The notes under the pieces: generated by a model | The model's database searches: none | What the model was told of the DNA's origin: nothing | What the model saw: only the letters and a program-made list of their open reading frames with translations | Shown: positions 17,138 through 24,807 of the stretch, one piece after another | Numbering within the stretch: position 1 is the stretch's first letter | Layout: each line of letters opens with the position of its first letter | Translations under genes and position numbers: made by a program | Source of the DNA: Bin87 sp034420475 | Lineage (GTDB): Bacteria; Chloroflexota; Dehalococcoidia; Lucifugimonadales; UBA3495 | Reading direction: 5' to 3' | DNA: 64,000 nucleotides | NCBI GenBank assembly: GCA_034420475.1 | Contig: DAOULH010000087.1 | Span: forward strand, 17,512 to 81,511

Positions 17138-17148
17138 AAGCCGGCGGT

Positions 17149-17718
17149 CTATTGCCGGCGCGGCCCGAAGGCGAAAATATCCGCCACCGGGCAGGAGAAG
17201 CCGGGCAGCACCGGGTCTCCCTCCACCGTATCCCCAATGCCGTAGCGCACCACCGAACCGTCATCGTGGTGGGCGTGCACTTCCCGTGTTTCGGGATATA
17301 CGACCAGCGCCAAGCGGACGCCGGCTTCCAGCCACATCTGTGTCTTGGCGTCTATGTCCGGTTGACGGTCGGATGGTGATACTACTTCCACCACGAGATC
17401 CGAGACCACCTGGGCGAAGCCCCGCAGGGGCGGCGGCTGTGCGGCGCGTTCGTAGGATATGAACCCGTAATCAGGTACGCGTACGGTGTCGGGATCGTGC
17501 TCAATATGTATGCCGGCATCCGCGCCAACATCATGGCCCAAATCATGCTCCTCCGCGAAGTTGCCAATCCGTCGTCCAAATCGTACCGCGACCCTGCTGG
17601 AATTGTGGCTGGTTGGCGGCATTTCAATCAGCACTCCCTGGATCAGTTCATAGCGCTTGCCGTCGTCGGGCATCGCCAGCAGGTCGTCGGCGGTGAGCAG
17701 CTTTTTGGCGGTGGTCAT
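17149..17718 (-). CDS. Uma2 family (DUF820) endonuclease-like protein
   Basis: A 189-residue PD-(D/E)xK-fold protein of the Uma2/DUF820 family. The order is typical: LTADDLLAMPDDGKRYELIQGVLIEMPP at the N-terminus, VRVPDYGFIS for the catalytic Asp, and VVSDLVVEVVSPSDRQPDIDAKTQMWLEAGVRLALVVYPETREVHAH. In the last of these, the E-V-x-S-P-S-D segment and the following Lys form the active centre. Uma2 proteins are abundant in cyanobacteria and Chloroflexota; their roles are mostly unknown, with suspected transposon or defence links. It is convergent with lipB and 18 bases downstream of an aspartic-peptidase-like gene on the same strand. Confidence 0.85.
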   Translation of the reverse strand: MTTAKKLLTADDLLAMPDDGKRYELIQGVLIEMPPTSHNSSRVAVRFGRRIGNFAEEHDLGHDVGADAGIHIEHDPDTVRVPDYGFISYERAAQPPPLRGFAQVVSDLVVEVVSPSDRQPDIDAKTQMWLEAGVRLALVVYPETREVHAHHDDGSVVRYGIGDTVEGDPVLPGFSCPVADIFAFGPRRQ

Positions 17719-17736
17719 GGCTCGGCCTCCATGAGG

Positions 17737-18177
17737 TCATACAGCGTCAACGACGAAATCGGCGTCTCGAACCGCAAATACCAACCGGCCGTTGGTCGGA
17801 TCGTAGTCCATTTGCCAGCGTCGGATAACGTCCCTCCCCAGCAGTGACGGAATCCGGTCGCTGACGTCGCCCGGCTTGGCGACGTTAATGTTTATCCGGT
17901 ATCCGTAATCTTGTCCCGTTGTTTCATCCTCAAACAACAATACGGCAGGTTCCGGGAAATACGACGCTGTGCCTCCAATCCCCTGCGACGTGGAGCGACC
18001 TTGCAGCAGGTCAAAGGGCACAGCGGCATCCGCGCCGTCGCGCGGATGCAAATAAGTTGAATCGGCCCCAGTGTCCACCAGGAACACGAAGTCCTCAACA
18101 ACTACCCTCAACCGAGGCAACGCCAAGCTGCAATGGACATAGGGGCGGCCCAAGATGCCCAACTCGCCGATAATCAT
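17737..18177 (-). CDS. Retropepsin-like (clan AA) aspartic peptidase family protein
   Basis: A 146-residue protein with the clan AA catalytic triplet in FVFLVDTGADSTYLHPRD (~residues 31-48) and the later hydrophobic-hydrophobic-Gly segment PSLLGRDVIRRWQM that supports the active site in retropepsin folds. Enzymes of this type work as homodimers, each chain giving one Asp. Substrates of these small bacterial members are unknown. The start overlaps the stop of a DUF5678-like gene by 4 bases, so the two are translationally coupled. Three shorter family members sit in tandem at 29347-30546. Confidence 0.75.
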   Translation of the reverse strand: MIIGELGILGRPYVHCSLALPRLRVVVEDFVFLVDTGADSTYLHPRDGADAAVPFDLLQGRSTSQGIGGTASYFPEPAVLLFEDETTGQDYGYRININVAKPGDVSDRIPSLLGRDVIRRWQMDYDPTNGRLVFAVRDADFVVDAV

Positions 18178-18488
18178 ACGACCAATGGCCCGGAATTGAC
18201 GTCCAAGAAATCAATGACTGCCTGGCCGCGGGCAATGCCTTTCTCATCAAGACTTTGCCTGACTTCCTCCAGAGTGTTACCCACCACCAGCACGTCTCCC
18301 GGCGCCATGGCCACGAACTTGTCCGGGTACTGTTGGCGCAGCGATTCAGCCTCTCGAAACATACGGCTGGACAGCTCGCGGCGCCCTCGCCGGCGATCTT
18401 CAAAAGCTTTGCGGCCGCCGGCCTGCTCAATCAGCGCCTCGACGTAAGCGCGGGCTTCATCGTTTGTCGTAATTGTTGTTTCAGACAT
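18174..18488 (-). CDS. DUF5678-like small protein
   Basis: A 104-residue protein. Its N-terminal half is charged and helical (EARAYVEALIEQAGGRKAFED). Its C-terminal half, YPDKFVAMAPGDVLVVGNTLEEVRQSL, matches the pattern of DUF5678: an aromatic start, a short beta hairpin in which a residue string says 'value, gap, V-G-x-(S/T)-x-EEV', then a helix. Such small proteins are commonly found directly upstream of retropepsin-like genes, as here with a 4-base overlap, which suggests a partner or substrate relationship. No biochemical function is known. Divergent from mcrB, with ~150 bases between them that should hold both promoters. Confidence 0.6.
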   Translation of the reverse strand: MSETTITTNDEARAYVEALIEQAGGRKAFEDRRRGRRELSSRMFREAESLRQQYPDKFVAMAPGDVLVVGNTLEEVRQSLDEKGIARGQAVIDFLDVNSGPLVV

Positions 18489-18636
18489 AGCGCCGATCCC
18501 CTGCTTGTGGGCTTTAACTCCCAGAATGAGGTCATTCTAGCACGGGCTTGTTTCCGATTAGCGCAGCGGATGGTTGATATACTCAACCCGCGCCGCCGCC
18601 GCGCAATGACAATGCAGCATCGAACGAGGGAATGAT

Positions 18637-19911
18637 ATGGTTTCCGCTGCCTACAATTGGGATGAAATTGCCGACTCCGCCCTCCGCGAAGGAGTTGTGC
18701 CATCGGACTTCAGCGATGCCCAAAAGCAGATGCTCGTTTATGACCTTCGCGAGCGTGGCATGAGTCATAAGGAAGCATGGACACGACTTGGAGTGAGCGA
18801 CAAAGGAGGTAAGAATGCCGTCAGGGTAGTGAACAGTGCAGATCCGGCGGTTACGGACGTTGTGCGGTTGGGCTTGGCCAGCACCAGCGTGAGAGACGCG
18901 ATGCAGGTAATGGGTTTGCCAGTTGAGATTCAGCGAGCGGCAGCGGCAGAAGTCAAAGTGGGAAAAGCGGCAAAGTTGCAACATAGTGTCGCGTATGCTG
19001 ATTATATCGGAGTCAAACCGGAAGATACCTACACGGTAGATAGCATCCTCGACGAAGGCTGCTTCCTCGGCTCTGACAATCTGGACACAATGCTCCAGCG
19101 CCTCCAAACCAAGCAGAACATCATCCTCCAAGGCCCGCCCGGCACCGGCAAGACCTGGCTTGCCAAAAAGCTGGCTTACGCGCTCATCGGTCGCAGGGAC
19201 GACCGCAACGTCCGGCCGATGCAGTTCCATCCCAACCTCTCTTACGAGGATTTCGTGCGCGGCTGGCGACCCCAGGGCGACGGCCCCTTGACGCTGGTGG
19301 ACGGCCCGTTCCTTCAATTGGTGGAGGAGGCCAAGGACAATCCCGACGATGACTACGTGATGGTCATCGAAGAAATCAACCGCGGCAACCCGGCCTCCAT
19401 TTTCGGTGAAATGCTTACGCTACTGGAGGCCGACAAGCGCACTCTCGACGAGGCCCTCGCGTTGGCCTATCCCAGTGAGAATGGCGAGCGCGTGTACATC
19501 CCGCCCAACGTGTACGTCATCGGCACCATGAACACCGCCGACCGCTCCATAGCGATGGTCGACCTGGCGCTGCGCCGCCGCTTCGCCTTCTTCGACCTTG
19601 AGCCGATGCTCAACGAAACGTGGCGTGATTGGGTTCAGGAACAATACAGCATTGACGGCGCATTCCTGGACGGCATAGCCCAGCGCATCAACTCGCTGAA
19701 CGAGGATATTGCCGCTGACCGCAACCTGGGCCGGCAGTTCCGCATCGGCCACAGTTTCGTTACACCCGCGCCAGGCACATCCATCGAGGATCCCGACGAA
19801 TGGTTTGAACAGGTCGTGGAAACCGAGATTGTGCCATTGCTGCACGAGTACTGGTTCGACCAATCTGACAAGGTTGCCGACGCCCGGACGCAGCTGTTGG
19901 GCATCTCGTGA
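18637..19911 (+). CDS. mcrB: McrB-like AAA+ restriction NTPase
   Basis: A 424-residue AAA+ protein of the McrB family. Walker A is GPPGTGKTW (~166-174), followed by FHPNLSYEDFVRGWRP, a hallmark of McrB GTPases. Walker B is MVIEEINRGNPASIFGE (~242-258). The sensor segment GTMNTADRSIAMVDLALRRRFAF (~297-319) contains the family's NTAD motif. The N-terminal ~130 residues do not look like the usual DUF3578 base-flipping domain and contain a helix-turn-helix-like SHKEAWTRLGVSDKGG. McrB forms a ring that drives McrC to cleave DNA bearing modified cytosines or other marks. mcrC follows with a 4-base ATGA overlap. Confidence 0.88.
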   Translation: MVSAAYNWDEIADSALREGVVPSDFSDAQKQMLVYDLRERGMSHKEAWTRLGVSDKGGKNAVRVVNSADPAVTDVVRLGLASTSVRDAMQVMGLPVEIQRAAAAEVKVGKAAKLQHSVAYADYIGVKPEDTYTVDSILDEGCFLGSDNLDTMLQRLQTKQNIILQGPPGTGKTWLAKKLAYALIGRRDDRNVRPMQFHPNLSYEDFVRGWRPQGDGPLTLVDGPFLQLVEEAKDNPDDDYVMVIEEINRGNPASIFGEMLTLLEADKRTLDEALALAYPSENGERVYIPPNVYVIGTMNTADRSIAMVDLALRRRFAFFDLEPMLNETWRDWVQEQYSIDGAFLDGIAQRINSLNEDIAADRNLGRQFRIGHSFVTPAPGTSIEDPDEWFEQVVETEIVPLLHEYWFDQSDKVADARTQLLGIS

Positions 19912-21041
19912 CCACTGCGCCGGAAGCCCCTGCGCCTGGGTTCATCGGCCGGATCCCCGTCCGCAACATCTGGCTGCTGCTGCTTTACGCCTCCCAACTG
20001 TACCGGGAACTGCCGGAGACGCGCCGCGTCAAGTTGGAAGAGAAGCCGGACGACATACCGGAACTGGTGGCCGAACTGCTTGCCAGCGCGGTGGAGCGGC
20101 GGATGCGGCGCAATCTGACCGTGGGCTACCGCCGGCGGGCCGACGTCCTGAACCGGGTGCGCGGGCGCATCGACCTGCTGCGAACTGAGCGGGGGCAGTT
20201 GCTGCAGCGCGGGCAGGTAGCGTGCGCCTTCGACGAACTCACCATCGACACGCCCCGCAACCGCTGTGTCAGAGAAGCGTTGCTGCTGCTCGCCCGGGTC
20301 GTCAAGAGGGAGCCACTGGCGCGAAAGTGCCGTGAACTGGCCGCCAGGATGGCGCTGGCCGGCGTCCGAAACGAACCCGACGCCAGACGTATCAGCGGAC
20401 AAATTCTCCACAGCAGCGCGGGGTGGATGGATGCTCAAGAGCGGCAGATGCTCGCGGCGGCGCGATTGGCTTTTGAGTTGAACATTCCAACGGAGGAAGC
20501 AGGGCACGCATTCTTCTCCGTAAGCAGCCGTAACGTTCACTACATCAGGCGTCTGTACGAATATGCCGTGTACGGGTTCTACGACGTAGTATTGCCCCAC
20601 AGCACTTGGGACGTGAGCCACGGTAGTCGCCTGTCCTGGCCCATCGAACAGGGTACTACGGGTGTTGCAAGCCTGATGCCGGGGATGATCACTGACATCA
20701 TCCTGAATCGCCATCAACCAGCCGGCAGTGTCGGTGACAGTCAGCGCCTGGTGATAGACACCAAATTCACGGCCATCACTACCGAAGGACAACACGGCAA
20801 ACAGACCTTCCGGTCCGGCAACATCTACCAGATGTACGCCTACCTGCGTTCGCAAGAAGACACCGGCGACCCGCTATGGCGCGCCGCAACCGGCGTGCTG
20901 CTCTACCCGTCCCTGGGCGAGGACTACGATGAGACGGCAGCCATCCAGGGGCATCGCATCCGGTTCGCCACGGTGGACCTCGCCGCCGACACTCCGACCA
21001 TCCGCTGCCAACTGCTGCGGATAGTGAACGCGGAACCGTAG
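19908..21041 (+). CDS. mcrC: McrC-like restriction nuclease subunit
   Basis: A 377-residue McrC. It opens with FIGRIPVRNIWLLLLYASQLY, typical of the McrC N-terminal domain that docks onto the McrB ring. The PD-(D/E)xK nuclease centre lies in the C-terminal part: MITDIILNR (Asp ~261) and LVIDTKFTAI (D-x-K ~284-286), followed by NIYQMYAYLRS. The complex with McrB is a GTP-dependent, methylation-directed type IV restriction system that protects against incoming modified DNA. The ATG overlaps the mcrB stop by 4 bases. The gene looks complete, so the system may be active. Confidence 0.88.
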   Translation: MTTAPEAPAPGFIGRIPVRNIWLLLLYASQLYRELPETRRVKLEEKPDDIPELVAELLASAVERRMRRNLTVGYRRRADVLNRVRGRIDLLRTERGQLLQRGQVACAFDELTIDTPRNRCVREALLLLARVVKREPLARKCRELAARMALAGVRNEPDARRISGQILHSSAGWMDAQERQMLAAARLAFELNIPTEEAGHAFFSVSSRNVHYIRRLYEYAVYGFYDVVLPHSTWDVSHGSRLSWPIEQGTTGVASLMPGMITDIILNRHQPAGSVGDSQRLVIDTKFTAITTEGQHGKQTFRSGNIYQMYAYLRSQEDTGDPLWRAATGVLLYPSLGEDYDETAAIQGHRIRFATVDLAADTPTIRCQLLRIVNAEP

Positions 21042-21049
21042 AGGTTGCG

Positions 21050-21817
21050 CTAGCTGATGCGGGGCCGATTCTCGCCGTCGCCCCCGTCTGAGGGAGCATC
21101 ATCGCGGAGGCTGCGGCGGCGCGAGCGTGGGCTGCGCTCGGGCGGCGGGTCAGGCTCGGCCGACGCGGAAGCTTCGGCTTCTGCGCTTTCGGCAGTCGCC
21201 GGCTCAGGACCAGCGTCCCGGGTCGGCTGGGCGTCGTCAGTCGCCGTAGACTCCACCACGTCAGGCGCGGCTTCCCCCGATTCGGGTTCTTCCTGCGGCG
21301 CGTACTGGGGGTAGGCGCGGCGGAAGTCCGCCAGGGCCGAGTCCAGGTAGCGGTGCATCTCCTCGGGCTCGCGGACCTGCAAGGGGATGCGACGCCGGTT
21401 CATGGTGTACACGCGCAGCGGGTCACCCATGAAGCCGCGGTCGCTCACTACCTCGCGGATATCGCTGAAGTGGATGGTGCGTCGTCTCGGCGTGCCGAAC
21501 ATGATGATCAGCGCATCGGAATAGACCCGATACTGCCGCGGCGATGTCAGCCACGAATAGGCTCCCACGCCCAGGCCGACGACAATCAACAGCCAGGCGC
21601 CGCTTCCGCCGCTGCGGCTGGGCGCCGACGTTTCGCCCTCGCCTCCGGCATCCTGGGTCTGGGCGGCCGGTTCGGCAGGGACATCATCCCCCCGACGGGC
21701 GTCGGTGAACAGTTGGTACAGGCCAAAGAGGATCACGGCGGCGGCGAGGATCAGGGTCAGGTTGAATCTCACCCGACTGGGCGCCCAGTAAATCAGTGTG
21801 GTTTCGGGCTGCTGCAT
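21050..21817 (-). CDS. Two-TM membrane protein with PH-like domain and acidic tail
   Basis: I chose the ATG at 21817 (255 residues); an in-frame ATG at 21841 and an extension to 21931 lack family-like sequence. After a short start (QQPETTLIYWAPSRVRFN) come a first membrane helix (LTLILAAAVILFGLYQLF), an Ala/Glu/Ser-rich extramembrane loop and a second helix (AWLLIVVGLGVGAYSWLT). A compact beta-rich domain follows (YRVYSDALIIMFGTPRRRTIHFSDIREV), resembling bacterial PH-like domains. The last ~90 residues are disordered, acidic and Pro/Ser-rich, ending in Arg clusters. Function unknown; it faces mcrC and ends 8 bases from it. Confidence 0.6.
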   Translation of the reverse strand: MQQPETTLIYWAPSRVRFNLTLILAAAVILFGLYQLFTDARRGDDVPAEPAAQTQDAGGEGETSAPSRSGGSGAWLLIVVGLGVGAYSWLTSPRQYRVYSDALIIMFGTPRRRTIHFSDIREVVSDRGFMGDPLRVYTMNRRRIPLQVREPEEMHRYLDSALADFRRAYPQYAPQEEPESGEAAPDVVESTATDDAQPTRDAGPEPATAESAEAEASASAEPDPPPERSPRSRRRSLRDDAPSDGGDGENRPRIS

Positions 21818-22020
21818 ACTGTATTCGCACCTGCCTGCCATTGGTCGCTTATAGTCACGCACGACGGCAACGGCCTGCTCGTGCGATGCCAGATATGTTA
21901 CCACACGGCAGTGCGGCATTTGGCGGCGCAATGCGCGCTCAGGCGAACGGCCTGATGGCGCTCAGGGGCACGATGATAGAATGACCGTAACGACGCTGCT
22001 TCACGAGAGGAGCATCAGCA

Positions 22021-22356
22021 ATGCTGAATTTGAGCGCTGACGAACAGGCTTGGCTGGACGAATATCGCCGACAGCTGGAGGAAAAGTTCCCCGGCCTGGT
22101 GGAAGACATCATCATCTTTGGACCGTATTCCCGCGGCATTTCCGATCCTGAAGTGGAAATGTTCACTCTGGTACTCATCAAGGAAGGGGACAAGAAAAAG
22201 AGGCAAGCGGTTGCCGAGCTGGGTTACTATGTCGATTTGGACACTACGTTGGTGTCTCCAACGCTGATGGTCCGCACGATGGCGGAATGGGAGGAATCCA
22301 AGCGCAAGCAGGGCGGGATTTACCAATGGGCGCACGACGGGGTCAGCGCGCTATGA
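22021..22356 (+). CDS. Minimal nucleotidyltransferase (MNT)-like protein with degenerate catalytic motif
   Basis: A 111-residue protein whose centre, VEDIIIFGPYSRGISDPEVEMFTLVLIKEG, aligns with the MNT/pol-beta signature (hydrophobic strand-F-G-S-x-x-R-G-x(n)-S-D-x-D-hydrophobic). Here the G-S is G-P and the metal-binding D-x-D is E-V-E, so catalysis is questionable. The rest is an N-terminal amphipathic helix and a C-terminal helical tail. It stands 49 bases upstream of a HEPN-like gene, the classical order of HEPN/MNT toxin-antitoxin pairs in which MNT adenylylates or sequesters HEPN. The SD AGAGGAG precedes the ATG. Confidence 0.6.
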   Translation: MLNLSADEQAWLDEYRRQLEEKFPGLVEDIIIFGPYSRGISDPEVEMFTLVLIKEGDKKKRQAVAELGYYVDLDTTLVSPTLMVRTMAEWEESKRKQGGIYQWAHDGVSAL

Positions 22357-22405
22357 GTGAAGTCCCGGTAATTATTGTGACCCACGGCGTACATGGAGGT
22401 CGCCC

Positions 22406-22930
22406 ATGACTATCGCACCGGACTTGCCACCGCCCGGCGTTCAAAGCACGGCGGATCGACTCCAAATCAGCAGCCGTCTCCTCGTTCACGCTCGTGAAGA
22501 ACTGGTGAATGGCCACCGCCTGCAAGCCGGCGAAAAGGCGTGGGGAGCAGTGGTGCAGCCAATAAAGGCCATCGCCGAGCAACGGGGCTGGCCGCATCAG
22601 TCGCACCGGGACGTGTACGAAGTCGCCAGCCAAGTTGTCCTTGAATACGGCTTTGACACTGACCAATCCCGCGCGCTGACGGAAGCCTACCGTGTCGGCC
22701 ACGAGAACTTTTACGAAAACCAGTACAACGTCGAAGAACTGGCCGGCATGATTGAACGGGTCGAGGACTTGGTGCCTTACCTGCACCAACTGACCGCCGC
22801 GCCACCGCGTCCGTTCACCATCACCAGCAACGTGCAACTGAGACGGTTGTGCCGGCTCACTGGCAACGACACCCTGGAAATCGGGGACAGTTCCCCGGTG
22901 GGCTTCTCCCAGAAATCCGCATCCGACTGA
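22406..22930 (+). CDS. PaREP1/HEPN-like protein (toxin-like)
   Basis: A 174-residue protein with the PaREP1/HEPN layout: AREELVNGHRLQAGEKAWGAVVQPIKAIAEQRGW, then HQSHRDVYEVASQVV and a late helical segment TEAYRVGHENFYENQYNVEEL. The RGWPHQSHR stretch offers a possible R-x4-6-H RNase motif. The central part closely parallels the 129-residue protein at 44413 (GSEKLYGAATQAVIAAAKQRGW...SHRATKN and EKFHKNFFHDEM), which strengthens the family call. A ~40-residue C-terminal extension is unique. It follows an MNT-like gene, so it is probably the toxin-like half of a HEPN/MNT pair. Activity is not shown by sequence. Confidence 0.65.
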   Translation: MTIAPDLPPPGVQSTADRLQISSRLLVHAREELVNGHRLQAGEKAWGAVVQPIKAIAEQRGWPHQSHRDVYEVASQVVLEYGFDTDQSRALTEAYRVGHENFYENQYNVEELAGMIERVEDLVPYLHQLTAAPPRPFTITSNVQLRRLCRLTGNDTLEIGDSSPVGFSQKSASD

Positions 22931-23065
22931 CAATGCTGATACCGTGCGTTTGAAACGGATACGCTATCGCCGGGCATACTTGCTTGACCCTGTTCAGGGA
23001 TGATGCCAGAATTGGCGGCGAATGTTCCGACAACCGCACGCATCGAAACACAGGAGGCGACGGCC

Positions 23066-23851
23066 ATGCTGATTTGCAGGTTTCGCACGGGAGATCGGGT
23101 AGCCCACGGCATCGTTGACGGCGACACCGTCGTGGAAGTCCAGGGGGGCCTCTTCGACGGCCTCAAGGAATCGGGCAGCAAGTACGCGCTGAGTTCCGTC
23201 AAGCTGCTGCCCCCGGTGATCCCGCCCACCTTCTACGCCGCCGGCATCAACTTCCCCGAGCACGTCACCTGGGCCGCCCACATGCGCGGCGAGGAGCCCA
23301 ACCTGCCCAAGAAGGCCGACGTGGGCTACCGCGCGGTCAACGCCCTCACCGGCCAGGGCGATCCCATCATGGTGCCGGCCGACGCCACCGAGGAGCTCCA
23401 GTATGAAGGCGAGGTCGTGGTGGTCATCGGCAAGGAGTGCCGCAACGTCAGCCAGGACGAGGCCCTGGACTACGTGCTGGGCTACACCATCGGCAACGAT
23501 GTCAGCGAGCGTTACTGGCAGCGCAACGACCGCACCATGTGGCGCGCCAAGAACACCGACACCTTCAAGCCCATGGGGCCCTGGATCGCCACCGGCCTCG
23601 ACCCCGACGAGCTCCACGTCACCATCCAGGTCAACGAGCGCGTCGTCGGCGAGTACGACCTCAACACCGCCATCTTCGGCGTGCGCGAGTACATCAGCGA
23701 CATGAGCAAGTACCTCACCCTGATTCCCGGTGACGTGCTGTGGATGGGCACCGACGGCGCTACCGAGAACATGAAGGACGGCGACGTCTGCGACATCACC
23801 GTCAACGGCATCGGCACGCTCAGCAACCCGGTGGTGTGGGGCAAAGCCTGA
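23066..23851 (+). CDS. Fumarylacetoacetate hydrolase (FAH) family protein
   Basis: A 261-residue FAH-superfamily enzyme. The ATG at 23066 follows AGGAGG by 8 bases; an upstream in-frame ATG at 23000 is unlikely. Typical elements are PPTFYAAGINFPEHV, the metal-binding segment YEGEVVVVIGKE (Glu-x-Glu-type ligands), LGYTIGNDVSERYWQ, FKPMGPWIATG and IPGDVLWMGTDGAT. The family hydrolyses C-C bonds in diketo acids or decarboxylates or isomerises ring-cleavage products with Mg or Mn. The compact form without a long N-terminal domain fits 2-hydroxyhepta-2,4-diene-dioate isomerase or ureidoglycolate lyase-like members. No pathway neighbours identify the substrate. Confidence 0.88.
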   Translation: MLICRFRTGDRVAHGIVDGDTVVEVQGGLFDGLKESGSKYALSSVKLLPPVIPPTFYAAGINFPEHVTWAAHMRGEEPNLPKKADVGYRAVNALTGQGDPIMVPADATEELQYEGEVVVVIGKECRNVSQDEALDYVLGYTIGNDVSERYWQRNDRTMWRAKNTDTFKPMGPWIATGLDPDELHVTIQVNERVVGEYDLNTAIFGVREYISDMSKYLTLIPGDVLWMGTDGATENMKDGDVCDITVNGIGTLSNPVVWGKA

Positions 23852-23874
23852 TTGACCCGCTCGCCACTCGACAC

Positions 23875-23896
23875 GGGGCGGACGTATCTCCGCCCC
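23875..23896. terminator. GGGGCGGA/TCCGCCCC hairpin
   Basis: An 8-base perfect stem with a CGTATC loop, 23 bases after the FAH stop, followed by a moderately T-rich stretch. It belongs to the GGGGCG...CGCCCC hairpins also found at 27043 and 30589. Confidence 0.5.
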
Positions 23897-23925
23897 TGCA
23901 ATTTCTGCTTAGTCGCCGGTAGATC

Positions 23926-24759
23926 GTGACCACTTCCGGCGACACTTCGATATGCCCGCGGTGCGGCGCGAGTCACGCTCCCGAGCACCGTTTCTGCGGC
24001 GCCTGCGGAGCCGAGCTTCATCCCGCCGGCGATGCGCCGGCCGTCGCCGTTGACATTGACCGGCTGGCCGGCGCCCGATATACGCCGGAGAGCGGCGCCG
24101 CCGCGCCCGACCGCGCCCCGATAACGCCGGACCCCGCCTACTCCGCGCCGCGGGACGATGCCTTCCCTTACTACATTCCGCCCGGACGCATCGTCGCGCT
24201 GACGGTGCTCAGTTCCGGGCTCTACATCTTCTACTGGATGTACGTGACGTGGCGGCAATACCGGGAGCACACCGGCGATCTCGCCTATCCGATATTTCAC
24301 GCTCTGTCCCTGCTGGTGCCGATCTACCAATTCTTCAGGCTCCACGCCCACATGCGGGTGTACCAGGAACTGATGGAACAGCGGGGCGTCCCCACGACGC
24401 TCAGCCCGGCCCGCATCGTGCTGATATATTTCGGCGTGGTGCTGCTGGGAATGGTGTCTTTCATCCTGCCGGCCGAGGAGCCCCTGACGACCTCCCAGCA
24501 GGCAGCATACGTCGCCATCAATGTCGGCCAAGTCACGCTGTTGTCCTGGATACTGTGGCACGCGCAAACCAACATCAACCGGTTCTGGCAGCACCGGCTG
24601 GGCATCCGGCTGAGCTGGATGCCCCTGAGCTTCACCGAATTGGCGGTGGTCGCCGTGGGCCTGATCCTCGGTTGGGGAATGCTGGCGATAATCCTGATCG
24701 ACCCGTCATTATTGAACGTCGGCGTCGAGGTGCCGGCCGGGACGGATACTTCGCCATAG
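23926..24759 (+). CDS. Zinc-ribbon membrane protein (DUF4234-like)
   Basis: A 277-residue protein starting at a GTG at 23926. The N-terminus is a zinc ribbon with two C-x2-C knuckles (ICPRCGASHAPEHRFCGACGAEL), then a Pro/Ala linker to about residue 80. Four or more membrane segments follow: ALTVLSSGLYIFYWMYVTW, a segment around PIFHALSLLVPIYQFF, IVLIYFGVVLLGMVSFIL, a helix near TLLSWILWHAQ, and TELAVVAVGLILGWGMLAII. The SSGLYIFYWMYVTWRQ stretch resembles DUF4234. No catalytic residues are apparent; it may be a sensor or structural membrane protein. It converges with the restriction locus. Confidence 0.68.
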   Translation: MTTSGDTSICPRCGASHAPEHRFCGACGAELHPAGDAPAVAVDIDRLAGARYTPESGAAAPDRAPITPDPAYSAPRDDAFPYYIPPGRIVALTVLSSGLYIFYWMYVTWRQYREHTGDLAYPIFHALSLLVPIYQFFRLHAHMRVYQELMEQRGVPTTLSPARIVLIYFGVVLLGMVSFILPAEEPLTTSQQAAYVAINVGQVTLLSWILWHAQTNINRFWQHRLGIRLSWMPLSFTELAVVAVGLILGWGMLAIILIDPSLLNVGVEVPAGTDTSP

Positions 24760-24807
24760 CCTTGCCGACAATTTCCCTTCCCGCTCGCTTCGACGGGCGG
24801 ATGCCCC

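Noticed and set aside
18637..21041. MoxR-type AAA or other non-restriction ATPase operon
   Set aside because: The NTAD motif, the FHPNLSYEDF segment and an overlapping McrC with a D...DTK nuclease centre identify McrBC.
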